This document shows, in pieces, positions 23,739 to 31,930 of a stretch of 64,000 bases of DNA. The notes under the pieces were generated by a model that saw nothing but the letters and a program-made list of their open reading frames with translations, did no database searches and had not been told where the DNA came from. How positions within the stretch are numbered: position 1 is the stretch's first letter; the number at the start of each line of letters is the position of its first letter. Made by a program: the position numbers and the translations under genes. The stretch is taken from contig JAIUNI010000005.1 in assembly GCA_020161935.1 (NCBI GenBank), positions 124,001 to 188,000 on the forward strand. The letters run 5' to 3'. The DNA is from Chloroflexota bacterium. GTDB taxonomy: Bacteria; Chloroflexota; Anaerolineae; Aggregatilineales; Phototrophicaceae.

Positions 23739-25622
23739 TTACAGCAGCTCCTTCAAACTCGTCGCGATTTCCGCCGTCACACCTTTCACGGTCATCAAAT
23801 CCTCGACGGTCGCGTTTTTCACCGCGTCAATTGAGTTGCCGAACGCCTTCAGCAGTGCCTTCCGCCGCTGCGGGCCAATCCCCGGTATTGCTTCCAACCG
23901 GCTCATCAAGCCCAGTTTCGTCCGTTGGTTGCGGTGTGTTGTGATGCCGTAACGGTGCGCTTCGTCACGTACCCGCTGCATCAGGTACAGTGCCGGACTG
24001 CGGCGGTTCAGCACCAGTGGGGTTGAGTTGTTCGGGAAGAAGATTTCTTCGAACTGCTTCGCTAAACCGACCACCGGCACGCGCCCCATCAGCCCGAACT
24101 CGGTCAGCACTTCCACCGCGATACCCAACTGCCCCTTACCGCCGTCGATAATCAACAGGTCGGGCAATAGTCGCCATGTCTCGTCGTGGTCATCCGCCCC
24201 CGGCGCAATCTGCGTCGGGTCGTCCATCGTGCCTTTCCAACGGTTGAAACGTCGGGTGAGCGCCTCGCGCATCGACTGGTAATCATCCGGCCCGCTGTGG
24301 GTCACAGTTTTGATGTTGAAACGGCGGTACTCGCTCTTGCGCGGCGCACCCTGCACGAATACCACCCGCGCGGCCACAATCGCCGTACCCTGTGTCGTGC
24401 TGATGTCGAAGCACTCGATCCGGTTCGGCGGGTTCTCCAACCCCAGTTCCTCTTGCAGCGAGGTGAGTGATTGCTCCTGCTTATGCGTATCGGCCTCCCA
24501 CTGCTCGCGGATCATTCGCAGCCCTTCAGTCGCGTTCTCCTGTGCCATCTTAATGAGGTCGCGCTTGTTCCCCCGCTGCGGCACAGTGATCGTCACCTTT
24601 TGCCCGCGCCGTTTGTCGCGCAGCCACTGTTCAACGATGCGTGCGCCTTCGATTTCACTCGGCAGCATAATCTCCTTCGGAATTTCCGCCGCTTCTGAGT
24701 AGAATTGCGTCAGGAATTGTTCGAGAACTTCCGCGTCCGGTTCGCCTTCCGCCCCTGTCAGCATCCGTGTATCGCTGCCCACCAGCTTGCCGTTGCGGAT
24801 AAATAGGATTTGTACCGCCGCGTCGTTCTTGTCCCGCGCCAGTGCGATTACGTCATGGTCGGTCATATCGGGGTTGACGGCTTTGTGCCGCTGCGTGATG
24901 TACTCAATCGCTTTCAGTTGGTCGCGCAGTACGCCTGCCTTCTCGAAGTTCAGCGCTTCGGCGGCCTCTTGCATCTCTTTAGTGATGCGCTTGACAACCG
25001 GCTCACTCTTGCCGCTGAGTACATCCATTAACTCGCTAATCATCTCGCGGTATTGTTCCTTGTTGACCGCCCCGATGCACGGCCCGTTGCACAGTTTGAT
25101 GTCGTAAAACAGGCACGGACGCTCGTCATGCCCCGTAATCACACGGTCGCACGTCAAATAGGGGAACGCCCGCCGCAGAGTCCGCAGCGTATTCTGCACC
25201 GCCCACATCGCCGCATAAGGCCCGAAGTACCGGCTGCCGTCCTTTAGAACCCGCCGCGTTGTTTCGACTTTGGGGAAAGGGTCTTGCCAGTTGATCTTGA
25301 TGTACGGGTAATGCTTATCATCCTTGAGGCTGATGTTATAGAAGGGCATGTGCCGCTTAATCAACGTTTCTTCCGTGATCAGCGCCTGCACTTCCGTCTC
25401 AGTAATGATGATTTCGATGTCCATAATATTCTCGCGCAGCCGCAGCGTTTTCGCGTTGGTTTCCGCGCTGGAGTTGAAGTAGCTCCGCACACGGTTCCGC
25501 AGCCGCTTGGCCTTGCCCACATAGATGATCTTGCCGTCCTTATCTTTCATCAGATAGCAGCCGGGTTTCATCGGCAGGCTGGAGAGAATATTGGCGATGT
25601 GTTCAGAGGGTTTAAAGCTCAT
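23739..25622 (-). CDS. uvrC: Excinuclease ABC subunit C
   Basis: A 627-residue UvrC of nucleotide excision repair, which makes both incisions around a lesion held by UvrA/UvrB. Domains in order: GIY-YIG nuclease (PMKPGCYLMKDKDGKIIYVG, KAKRLRNRVRSYF), a cysteine-containing segment (RPCLFYDIKLCNGPCIG), the UVR motif region, the RNase H-like C-terminal nuclease (IECFDISTTQGTAIVA; LLIIDGGKGQLG), and a helix-hairpin-helix pair (LEAIPGIGPQRRKALLKAF). Length is normal. ATG at 25622 follows AGGTGA. Confidence 0.97.
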   Translation of the reverse strand: MSFKPSEHIANILSSLPMKPGCYLMKDKDGKIIYVGKAKRLRNRVRSYFNSSAETNAKTLRLRENIMDIEIIITETEVQALITEETLIKRHMPFYNISLKDDKHYPYIKINWQDPFPKVETTRRVLKDGSRYFGPYAAMWAVQNTLRTLRRAFPYLTCDRVITGHDERPCLFYDIKLCNGPCIGAVNKEQYREMISELMDVLSGKSEPVVKRITKEMQEAAEALNFEKAGVLRDQLKAIEYITQRHKAVNPDMTDHDVIALARDKNDAAVQILFIRNGKLVGSDTRMLTGAEGEPDAEVLEQFLTQFYSEAAEIPKEIMLPSEIEGARIVEQWLRDKRRGQKVTITVPQRGNKRDLIKMAQENATEGLRMIREQWEADTHKQEQSLTSLQEELGLENPPNRIECFDISTTQGTAIVAARVVFVQGAPRKSEYRRFNIKTVTHSGPDDYQSMREALTRRFNRWKGTMDDPTQIAPGADDHDETWRLLPDLLIIDGGKGQLGIAVEVLTEFGLMGRVPVVGLAKQFEEIFFPNNSTPLVLNRRSPALYLMQRVRDEAHRYGITTHRNQRTKLGLMSRLEAIPGIGPQRRKALLKAFGNSIDAVKNATVEDLMTVKGVTAEIATSLKELL

Positions 25623-25754
25623 ACGTCACCTGATTACGGGTTCCAAATGCTGCCTTTGACTTATTGCATAAGGCCGCTTATTCACCCGTTAAAATTGCTT
25701 TACGGAATAGGTGTTCTATTTTACCGCGTTGTTTAGGGGGATGCGAGAGGACAA

Positions 25755-26156
25755 TTACCAGATGGTAGCGATGCTAGAAAGTCGGATTTTGCCATCACGG
25801 CTGATGACTGGCACATTGAGCTCGACTGCGGTTGCTGTCACTATGCGGTCAGGCATATCCGGCACTTCGAGACTACTGACCTTTGACATGGCACGAGATA
25901 CGGCTGTGGTTACAGGAATTTCGACAAACACGCTGTCAGGATGATGTATTTCGCGCACAAGTTGGCTAAACAAGCTCGATGGTATTTTGCCTTTTTCGAT
26001 AAGGTAAACCATTTCGACAAAACTAATCGAAGAAACGGCGATTTTGTCACCGAGCTTTTCTGCTTCATCCATGAATTGTTTGGCTTTTATCGAAAGTCTT
26101 TTATCATTTGATAAAAACCAAATAATAGCGTGTGTATCCGCGACAGCAATGCTCAT
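25755..26156 (-). CDS. PIN-domain toxin (VapC-like)
   Basis: A 133-residue PIN-domain protein. The N-terminal acidic motif AVADTHAIIWFL, the central SSISFVEMVYLIEKG and the C-terminal PDMPDRIVTATAVELNVPVIS-type region carry the expected acidic residues of a metal-dependent ribonuclease. VapC toxins cleave specific RNAs and are silenced by a cognate antitoxin. The ATG at 26156 overlaps the antitoxin stop by one base; the in-frame TTG just before it is less likely. It is an accessory gene between uvrC and a TIR protein. Confidence 0.82.
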   Translation of the reverse strand: MSIAVADTHAIIWFLSNDKRLSIKAKQFMDEAEKLGDKIAVSSISFVEMVYLIEKGKIPSSLFSQLVREIHHPDSVFVEIPVTTAVSRAMSKVSSLEVPDMPDRIVTATAVELNVPVISRDGKIRLSSIATIW

Positions 26157-26392
26157 CAAATATCCTCTCGTGGGAAATTTTTCATCATGTCGCGCCGCAC
26201 TTCATCAATATCTTCGGTAGAGATGCTCACGCCTTCCCAGAGTCCCGCAAGTGAACGTCTCGGCCTTTTGGGTTCCTCTTGGGCTATTTCTTCCTTAAAT
26301 ATGCCTGTCAATTGCTCAATCAGTTCAATCTGTTCTAAGCGAGATAGACTCTTAAATACGGCTGTTATGTGGTCAACTTCATTTATACTCAT
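26156..26392 (-). CDS. Antitoxin of the PIN toxin-antitoxin pair
   Basis: A 78-residue protein directly upstream of the PIN toxin. The C-terminal part, RRSLAGLWEGVSISTEDIDE then VRRDMMKNF, is the toxin-wrapping tail common to small antitoxins paired with PIN proteins. The N-terminal half is helical (HITAVFKSLSRLEQIELIEQ). The start at 26392 follows GGGAGGATACAGCG; an open extension to 26452 lacks support. Antitoxins of this kind usually repress their own operon. Confidence 0.78.
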   Translation of the reverse strand: MSINEVDHITAVFKSLSRLEQIELIEQLTGIFKEEIAQEEPKRPRRSLAGLWEGVSISTEDIDEVRRDMMKNFPREDI

Positions 26393-26522
26393 CGCTGTAT
26401 CCTCCCATCTCTGAACCCTTGCGACCCGATTATAACACGAAACCGTACCCACTCGCCTTTCGCGTTTTTACCTTTTACGCTAATATCCCCGTATACCTTA
26501 TACATTGCCAAAATTGTGTTGT

Positions 26523-27803
26523 ATGCCAAAAATATTCATCAGCTACCGCCGCGCCGACAGTAACGATATTGCTGAACGCATTTACGATAATTTAGCCAAC
26601 GCCTTTGGCGAAGACAATGTTTTCAAAGATCAGTACTCGATCAAGCCCGGCGAAGACTTCCGTGACTCTATTCGTCGTGAGGTGGGTACGGTTGATGTGC
26701 TGCTTGTCCTCATTGGCCCGGATTGGCTAACTGTAACGCAGTCCCTATCAAATGGTACCGTCGTTCGGCGTATTGATCATCCTGATGATTGGGTTCGCCG
26801 CGAGGTTGAAGTTGGAATCGAGCGTTTGACCGATACGAACAAAGATGATGCCATACAGGTTATTCCGATTTTGGTGCGTGGCGCTTCCATGCCCCCGCGC
26901 GATGAATTGCCGGAGTCGATTCGACATTTAGCCTTCCTTCAAGGCTACCGTGTTCGGAGTGACTCTGATTTCCGCCGCGACATAGGGGTACTTATTAATC
27001 ACTTGCGGGGTGAGAGTTCTTCAAAGCCTAATGTGCCTTCCCAACCGGAAGAGCATCTCGCCGCGTTGCAGAACCCCCAATCTTCATCACCGCCGGTAAC
27101 ATCGCCGCCTTCGCTCATCCGTCGTCTGCGTCTCAATGAACCGTGGGCCATTATCCTCGCTGCCCTCATTACGGTGGGATTTCCGTTTTTGGTAAGTCAG
27201 ATCAATAATCAGCAAAACACGGGCGCTGCTACGCCGACTATTCCGGTCACGAATGTCGCTGTGGATCGTTCGACTGACACACCTCTACCGCCCACGTCCA
27301 CCGATACGCCCTTACCCCCGACTGCGACGGATACGCCAGTGCCAACCGCGCCGCCGCAGCCGTCTTCGACCGTCACCATCAACTACAATCTTGACGAAAC
27401 CGCTACTCAAATCATGCTTCAGCGCACTGCCGATGCCAAGTCCGCAACCAACGAAGCTCTCTTTGCCGAAAGCACAAATATTGTAGAGACGGCTAATCCG
27501 CGCCTGACCGCTACAGCAAGTTTCATGTCGTCGAACCTTACAACCTTACCTAATGCTTTTCCATGTGGGGCAACTGTTATCAATCCTAACAATGATGCCA
27601 CACTAATAAACTCAATCTACCAATCAGAATCTTTATTGAGTTCGAAGACCGGTCACGTAATACGTGTTGGTTCGTCAGTAGATATTCAGCGTTCGAGTAC
27701 TGAAAAAGATCAAGTGATGTTCTACTTAATTTACAGCGAAAATCAACGTTTGGGATGGCTTGAACCGAGTTATCTCGAATTATCCGAATCTTGTTTTACA
27801 TAG
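26523..27803 (+). CDS. Membrane-anchored TIR-domain protein with C-terminal SH3-like region
   Basis: A 426-residue protein. The N-terminal TIR domain begins MPKIFISYRRADSNDIAERI and includes VFKDQYSIKPGEDFRDSI, VLLVLIGPDWLTV and DDWVRREVEVGIE, with the glutamate expected in NAD-cleaving TIRs. A helix (WAIILAALITVGFPFLVSQI) follows near residue 205. Then comes a linker of repeated TDTPLPPT units and a C-terminal domain of about 85 residues (VIRVGSSVDIQRSS, MFYLIYSENQRLGWLEPSYL) resembling a bacterial SH3-like fold. The TIR would be inside and the SH3-like region outside. The last 280 bases are AT-rich. ATG at 26523 is chosen over an upstream TTG. Confidence 0.8.
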   Translation: MPKIFISYRRADSNDIAERIYDNLANAFGEDNVFKDQYSIKPGEDFRDSIRREVGTVDVLLVLIGPDWLTVTQSLSNGTVVRRIDHPDDWVRREVEVGIERLTDTNKDDAIQVIPILVRGASMPPRDELPESIRHLAFLQGYRVRSDSDFRRDIGVLINHLRGESSSKPNVPSQPEEHLAALQNPQSSSPPVTSPPSLIRRLRLNEPWAIILAALITVGFPFLVSQINNQQNTGAATPTIPVTNVAVDRSTDTPLPPTSTDTPLPPTATDTPVPTAPPQPSSTVTINYNLDETATQIMLQRTADAKSATNEALFAESTNIVETANPRLTATASFMSSNLTTLPNAFPCGATVINPNNDATLINSIYQSESLLSSKTGHVIRVGSSVDIQRSSTEKDQVMFYLIYSENQRLGWLEPSYLELSESCFT

Positions 27804-27821
27804 TGTTAAAGGAGTACTGTT

Positions 27822-28805
27822 TTGAAATGGCTAACTTTAGGGAAACTGTTCGCACTGATTACTCTCACAGCACTTTCTTTTTCGTATACATATAGAACGA
27901 AATCGCAAAGTACCGACTTTCTTACATGTGGTGACATATTTGAGGGTGAAACGACTAAAACTGAGGAAAGGTTCATTGGCGAAGCTTACCCTTCTAAAAG
28001 ATATGGTGATTCTTTTACTTTAGATATTCCTGCTGGAACTTTCCTTAACATAGTTGTAACACCGATGGGCGCGACATTTAATGTGGCATTTGCATTTTTG
28101 GATTCAGATAACAACCCAATTTCAGTAGTTAACAAAGGGATTGAAGGAAAGTCGGAAAGTTTAGATAATTTTCAATTAGGATCCTCACGTCAGCAACTTG
28201 TGATAATTGGCGTGAATCCAGGATTTGATACGGATGATAAGGATGACTTTGGTTTTTATGGTGTTATCCGAAGTGGTGGTTTGGGAATGTTTTTCGGTGC
28301 TTACGAAATTCGCCTCGGCTGCACTCTCCGGGACGGCACCGTCATCGAACCCGGCGAATCCGCCACTGCATCAACATCCGGTAACGGAACTTCATCTACC
28401 ACAAATGCTCTCCCCACCTTCTCCGGCAACGGCTTCCCCGGCCTCGCACCTGTAGACTTCTCCGCTGTCGCTAAAATCCCGATGATTGCCAACGTACCGA
28501 TGACTGGTGGCGTTGCACCCGATGGCAGTACCATCCTCGGCTACACGGTCGATGCTGCCGCGAATGACACCCTTGCGCTCGGCTTCACCCGTTTATCCGG
28601 CAACCTCAACCTCGGCCTTGTGGTGCTGTCGGCGGATAACAAGGTTGTCTTTCAGGCCAGTCTTGTCACCTCTTCCGAACTCACCACCAAGTTCACCGTC
28701 CCTGCTGATGGCACCTACACTATCGGCGTGTTCCGCATCGACCTCCTGCCGCCGGATGCGCCCGAAGCCACAGCCTTCCAACTCACGGCAGCTCTTAACC
28801 CGTAG
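27822..28805 (+). CDS. Secreted protein with PPC-like beta-sandwich domains
   Basis: A 327-residue exported protein. The N-terminus (LKWLTLGKLFALITLTALSF) is a signal peptide. Two segments resemble bacterial pre-peptidase C-terminal (PPC) domains: ERFIGEAYPSKRYGDSFTLD with FAFLDSDNNPISVV, and AAANDTLALGFTRLSGNLNL with FTVPADGTYTIGVFRIDLLP. Start is TTG at 27822, eight bases after AAAGGAG; a nearby ATG is out of frame. The first half of the gene is AT-rich, the second half GC-rich, with the change near base 28305. It may form a unit with the TIR gene 18 bases upstream. Confidence 0.72.
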   Translation: MKWLTLGKLFALITLTALSFSYTYRTKSQSTDFLTCGDIFEGETTKTEERFIGEAYPSKRYGDSFTLDIPAGTFLNIVVTPMGATFNVAFAFLDSDNNPISVVNKGIEGKSESLDNFQLGSSRQQLVIIGVNPGFDTDDKDDFGFYGVIRSGGLGMFFGAYEIRLGCTLRDGTVIEPGESATASTSGNGTSSTTNALPTFSGNGFPGLAPVDFSAVAKIPMIANVPMTGGVAPDGSTILGYTVDAAANDTLALGFTRLSGNLNLGLVVLSADNKVVFQASLVTSSELTTKFTVPADGTYTIGVFRIDLLPPDAPEATAFQLTAALNP

Positions 28806-28811
28806 TCAAAA

Positions 28812-28845
28812 TAACCCCCTCATCACCCAAATTAGGTGAGGGGGA
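28812..28845 (+). terminator. Hairpin after the PPC-like gene
   Basis: CCCCCTCATCACC and GGTGAGGGGG form an imperfect stem around a short loop, seven bases after the stop at 28805. There is no strong T run on the plus strand, so it could be a weak terminator or an RNA-stability hairpin. A heptad array follows it. Confidence 0.5.
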
Positions 28846-28851
28846 TGTTAT

Positions 28852-28881
28852 CTGTTGACTAAAGACTATTGACTATCGACT
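28852..28881 (+). repeat. ACTNNNN heptad array
   Basis: Four period-7 units written in register as CTGTTGA, CTAAAGA, CTATTGA, CTATCGA; in ACT register they are ACTAAAG, ACTATTG, ACTATCG. It lies between the hairpin and the promoter of the FHA-thioredoxin gene. Confidence 0.7.
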
Positions 28882-28893
28882 TCTGTAATTCGA

Positions 28894-28923
28894 TTGACCA
28901 CTTTACCGCTTTAGCGTTATCAT
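28894..28923 (+). promoter_or_regulatory. Candidate promoter of the FHA-thioredoxin gene
   Basis: TTGACC at 28894-28899 and TATCAT at 28918-28923 are 18 bases apart. Its position downstream of an in-frame upstream start (28869) favours the internal ATGs at 28947 or 28959 as the true start of the gene. Confidence 0.55.
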
Positions 28924-28958
28924 CGGATAAAGCTCACAAGTTATGGATGGGAAACACG

Positions 28959-29876
28959 ATGACGAGTGTAATCCACCTCAAAACAATGGATGGTATCGAA
29001 GCCAATCTGAGCGATGTGTTAGCGGTGCATCCGGCCTTCCTCATTGGCTCAGATGCCCGCTCGAACTTGCGTTTAACGGTGGGCGGCATTCAACCCGCAC
29101 ATGCCTTCATTACTCAACAGGCTGATGGCTACTATATCGCGCCCCGTGTGCCGTCAGCGGTAGTGCGCCTAAATGGAAAATCGATTCGTCAGCCAACCCG
29201 TTTTTCAACAGGGGATGCCCTTCAAGTTGGGGATGTCAACCTAACCATTGCCCAATCCGAGGGTTCTTTTACACCGCTGCCGACATTAACCGCGAAACAG
29301 GCTGCTCTGCCGGTTGGATATACCGCGCCCCAACCACGTCCCGCCATGCCCCAAGCCCTTGTGCCTGCCGTTGCGTCGGCTTCGGTGTCCGCGCCCGCTG
29401 TCACGCAGCCCCGCGAGATTTACTATCCGCAGGCGGCTTCGCAGGGCGGTATCAGCCTGACCGCTTTGTTCTCCGGTTTGGTCACACTTGCTATCGTCGC
29501 CTTTGTCGTCGGCTATGCTTTTTTCTCCAGCAGCCCTGTGACCGCCGCTGATATTACTAGCCGCTACGCCTTCAAAGATGGGCATGTCACCGTCGTGATG
29601 TTCGAAACCTCGTGGTGTATCTACTGCAAGCAGCAAAAACCCATGCTGAACGACATCGCCGCTGATTATCGTGGGAAGGTCTACAACCAGTTCTTAGATG
29701 CCGAAGCGCCGGTAAATGCTGAAATGGTTACGGCTTTTAATGTCAATTCTTATCCTGTCACCATCATTTTTAATGATGAAGGGCAGGTTGCTGCCAAGTT
29801 TTTAGGCTTGACCGATGCCCGAATTATTCGTCAGGCACTTGACCAAGCGCTGCGGGAATCCGGTCAGTCAATCTAA
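28959..29876 (+). CDS. FHA domain - membrane helix - thioredoxin fusion protein
   Basis: About 305 residues. The N-terminal part resembles an FHA phosphothreonine-binding fold (FLIGSDARSNLRLTVGGIQP then AHAFI; VVRLNGKSIRQPTRFSTGD; ALQVGDVNLTI), although the usual arginine and SxxH motif are only partly kept. A Pro/Ala linker and one helix (ALFSGLVTLAIVAFVVGYAF) follow, then a thioredoxin-like domain with the redox motif TSWCIYCKQQKP and cis-proline region VNSYPVTIIF. The FHA part would be cytoplasmic and the thioredoxin outside. ATG at 28959 follows GATGGGA; ATG at 28947 is the alternative. Confidence 0.78.
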   Translation: MTSVIHLKTMDGIEANLSDVLAVHPAFLIGSDARSNLRLTVGGIQPAHAFITQQADGYYIAPRVPSAVVRLNGKSIRQPTRFSTGDALQVGDVNLTIAQSEGSFTPLPTLTAKQAALPVGYTAPQPRPAMPQALVPAVASASVSAPAVTQPREIYYPQAASQGGISLTALFSGLVTLAIVAFVVGYAFFSSSPVTAADITSRYAFKDGHVTVVMFETSWCIYCKQQKPMLNDIAADYRGKVYNQFLDAEAPVNAEMVTAFNVNSYPVTIIFNDEGQVAAKFLGLTDARIIRQALDQALRESGQSI

Positions 29877-29975
29877 GCACCGCTTCGCAAGAATTTCGAG
29901 TAGGCTCATTATCCTATTGTTTCCCTAAAATAGGCGAACATAAAAGATGGATTGCAAAAATTGGTCTTTAATTTG

Positions 29976-30016
29976 TGGGATTTTGGGAAAGAATCTGCGG
30001 GATAATGTGGTATAAT
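29976..30016 (+). promoter_or_regulatory. mraZ promoter with TGGGA-type boxes
   Basis: TATAAT at 30011-30016 is preceded by TGG, an extended -10 element. Just upstream are TGGGA at 29976 and 29984 and CGGGA at 29998. MraZ of other bacteria represses its own cluster through repeated TGGGN boxes, so these are plausible autoregulatory sites, though their spacing (8 and 14) is irregular. The segment GGGATAATGT also appears ahead of ftsQ. Confidence 0.6.
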
Positions 30017-30057
30017 GAACCCCGTCGCAGGCAGAGTGCCAATTGGGGTAGCTATTC

Positions 30058-30486
30058 ATGTTTTGGGGCGAATACTCTCATCAACTCGATGACAAAGGCA
30101 GACTGATTATCCCCATTCGTTACCGCGCGTATCTTATGCCCCAAGCCGTCCTAACGCGCGGCCTCGACCACAACCTCGTCATTTATCCGCATGAAGCGTG
30201 GCGCGCCCTCTCTGAACACCTGAACCAGATGCCGATTACCCATGCGCCCGCCCGTGCCTTACGCCGCCTCCTCTTTTCCGGTGCGGTGGAATTAACCCTC
30301 GACCGTCAGGGGCGGATGCTCATCCCCGGCTTCTTGCGGGATTATGCCTCGCTGGATAGTGAAGTACTCATGGCCGGTATGGAAACCTACGTCGAACTCT
30401 GGGAACCGTCGCATTGGCGTGCTACCCTTAAAGACGTGTCCGTATCGCTCGCCGAAGCTGAACAACTGCTCAAATTGAGTATCTAA
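30058..30486 (+). CDS. mraZ: Division/cell wall cluster transcriptional repressor MraZ
   Basis: A 142-residue AbrB-fold DNA-binding protein, first gene of the dcw cluster. Both MraZ repeats are visible: FWGEYSHQLDDKGRLIIPIR at the N-terminus and AVELTLDRQGRMLIPGFLRD in the second half. It forms ring-shaped oligomers and usually represses its own operon. It is followed after two bases by rsmH, with which it is typically paired. Length is normal. Confidence 0.95.
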   Translation: MFWGEYSHQLDDKGRLIIPIRYRAYLMPQAVLTRGLDHNLVIYPHEAWRALSEHLNQMPITHAPARALRRLLFSGAVELTLDRQGRMLIPGFLRDYASLDSEVLMAGMETYVELWEPSHWRATLKDVSVSLAEAEQLLKLSI

Positions 30487-30488
30487 CT

Positions 30489-31403
30489 GTGTCACATATC
30501 CCTGTTTTGCTCCAACCCATATTGGAATATCTTTCGCCTGCCGACCGTGTGATTGACGGTACACTGGGCGCGGGTGGGCATACCCGTGCCTTGCTGGATG
30601 CCGGTATAGCCGAAGTGTTGAGTCTCGATATTGACTCGATGGCACTGGAAATCGCGCGTGCCAACCTGCAAGCCTATGCGGGGCGTGTCCACATCGTTCA
30701 TGCCAGTTATTGGGATATGGTCGAACAGGCACATCGGCTCGGTTGGTCACAGGTGGACGGTATCCTGCTCGACGTGGGTGTCTCGTCCATGCAGCTTGAC
30801 CACCCCGAACGCGGGTTTGCCTTTATGCAAGATGGCCCGCTCGATATGCGCTTTAACCCTGATGCGGGAATCCTGTCTGCCGCCGACTTGGTGAATACTT
30901 CGGAAGAAGATGATCTCGCGAACATCTTCTATAAGTACGGCGAGGAACCACAGGGACGGAAACTCGCGCGTGGTATTTTGGCCTCTCGCCCCTACGAAAC
31001 CACTCGTCAGTTGGCAGGTGTCATCGAGAAAATCACGCCGCGCCGAAAAGGTGATAAAATTCATCCAGCGACCCGTGTATTTCAGGCGCTCCGCATCGCT
31101 GTCAATGATGAACTCGGCGGCCTCGAACGGGTGCTGCCGCAGGCCATCAACCTGCTCAAGCCGGGTGGTCGTTTGGCGGTCATCAGCTTTCACAGCTTGG
31201 AAGATCGCATCGTGAAGCAGGCGTTCAAGCTGGCGAGTACCGATTGCATCTGTCCGCCGAATGTTCCGGTCTGTGTTTGTGGGCATAAAGCCAGTGTGCA
31301 GCTTCTGACCCGCAAGCCGATCATTGCGGATGAAATCGAAATCGCCCATAATCCACGTAGCCGCAGCGCGAAACTGCGTGTTGTCGAAAAATTGGCTGTT
31401 TAG
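30489..31403 (+). CDS. rsmH: 16S rRNA (cytosine1402-N4)-methyltransferase
   Basis: A 304-residue S-adenosylmethionine-dependent methyltransferase (RsmH/MraW), which modifies C1402 in the ribosomal P site. The SAM motif DGTLGAGGHTRALLDAG is near residue 20, followed by LLDVGVSSMQLDHPERGFAF, GPLDMRF, FQALRIAVNDELGGLE and ISFHSLEDRIVKQAF. The start is GTG at 30489, giving VSHIPVLLQPILEYL, which matches family N-termini. It is second in the dcw cluster. Confidence 0.97.
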   Translation: MSHIPVLLQPILEYLSPADRVIDGTLGAGGHTRALLDAGIAEVLSLDIDSMALEIARANLQAYAGRVHIVHASYWDMVEQAHRLGWSQVDGILLDVGVSSMQLDHPERGFAFMQDGPLDMRFNPDAGILSAADLVNTSEEDDLANIFYKYGEEPQGRKLARGILASRPYETTRQLAGVIEKITPRRKGDKIHPATRVFQALRIAVNDELGGLERVLPQAINLLKPGGRLAVISFHSLEDRIVKQAFKLASTDCICPPNVPVCVCGHKASVQLLTRKPIIADEIEIAHNPRSRSAKLRVVEKLAV

Positions 31404-31465
31404 GCACATGCCTACACAGTCTGTACTAAACTAAAGACGATAAATGATTGACTAACACCTAAATT

Positions 31466-31930
31466 ATGTATCAAATCCAACATGCTTTACGGGATAATCA
31501 ATGGCGCTTCCAAAAACAGGTCGTTGCGCTAGCCGCCCTCGGTATTTTTATCGCCATCGTCATCGGTGCGCTGTACTTAGCGCAGTCGGCTTCCGTCTCC
31601 ACGCTTGGTCGTCAGCTTGAGAGCCTAATCGCTCGGCGTAACCAGCTTGAGCAAGCCAATGAGCAGTTGCGGGCGGATATTTCTCAACTTCGCAGTGTTC
31701 CCCGTTTGTTGGCGCGTGCCGAAGAACTCGGTTTCGTGAAGGCCACCGAAGATCAAATCGAGTATCTGTACGTTCCCGAATACAACCCTGCTCGTCAGCC
31801 TTCAACCACCACGTCAACCGAAACAACCGTCAAACTGCCAGAATATGACGAGTCGTTTTCGGGTTGGCTTCAACAGCAGTTGGATAGTTTGGCGAACCAA
31901 TTCAACGGGTTCACCGCAGGAGGCAGCTAA
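31466..31930 (+). CDS. FtsL/DivIC-like septum protein
   Basis: A 154-residue bitopic protein: basic N-terminus, one helix (VVALAALGIFIAIVIGALYLA), then a coiled coil (STLGRQLESLIARRNQLEQA) and a segment SVPRLLARAEELGFV typical of FtsL/DivIC-type proteins. A Pro/Thr-rich C-terminal region follows. Such proteins bridge FtsQ-type and FtsI/FtsW-type divisome components. The location between rsmH and ftsI is exactly where ftsL occurs. The stop overlaps the ftsI start (TAATG). Confidence 0.82.
   Translation: MYQIQHALRDNQWRFQKQVVALAALGIFIAIVIGALYLAQSASVSTLGRQLESLIARRNQLEQANEQLRADISQLRSVPRLLARAEELGFVKATEDQIEYLYVPEYNPARQPSTTTSTETTVKLPEYDESFSGWLQQQLDSLANQFNGFTAGGS

Noticed and set aside
26130..26414. 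Frame beginning MCIRDS, which resembles a transposon-adapter artefact seen in metagenomes
   Set aside because: The DNA (GTGTGTATCCGCGACAGC) does not match the adapter, and it is simply antisense to the codons of the PIN toxin start.
30747..31409. 220-codon minus-strand open frame opposite rsmH
   Set aside because: Shadow frame; rsmH motifs are clear on the plus strand.
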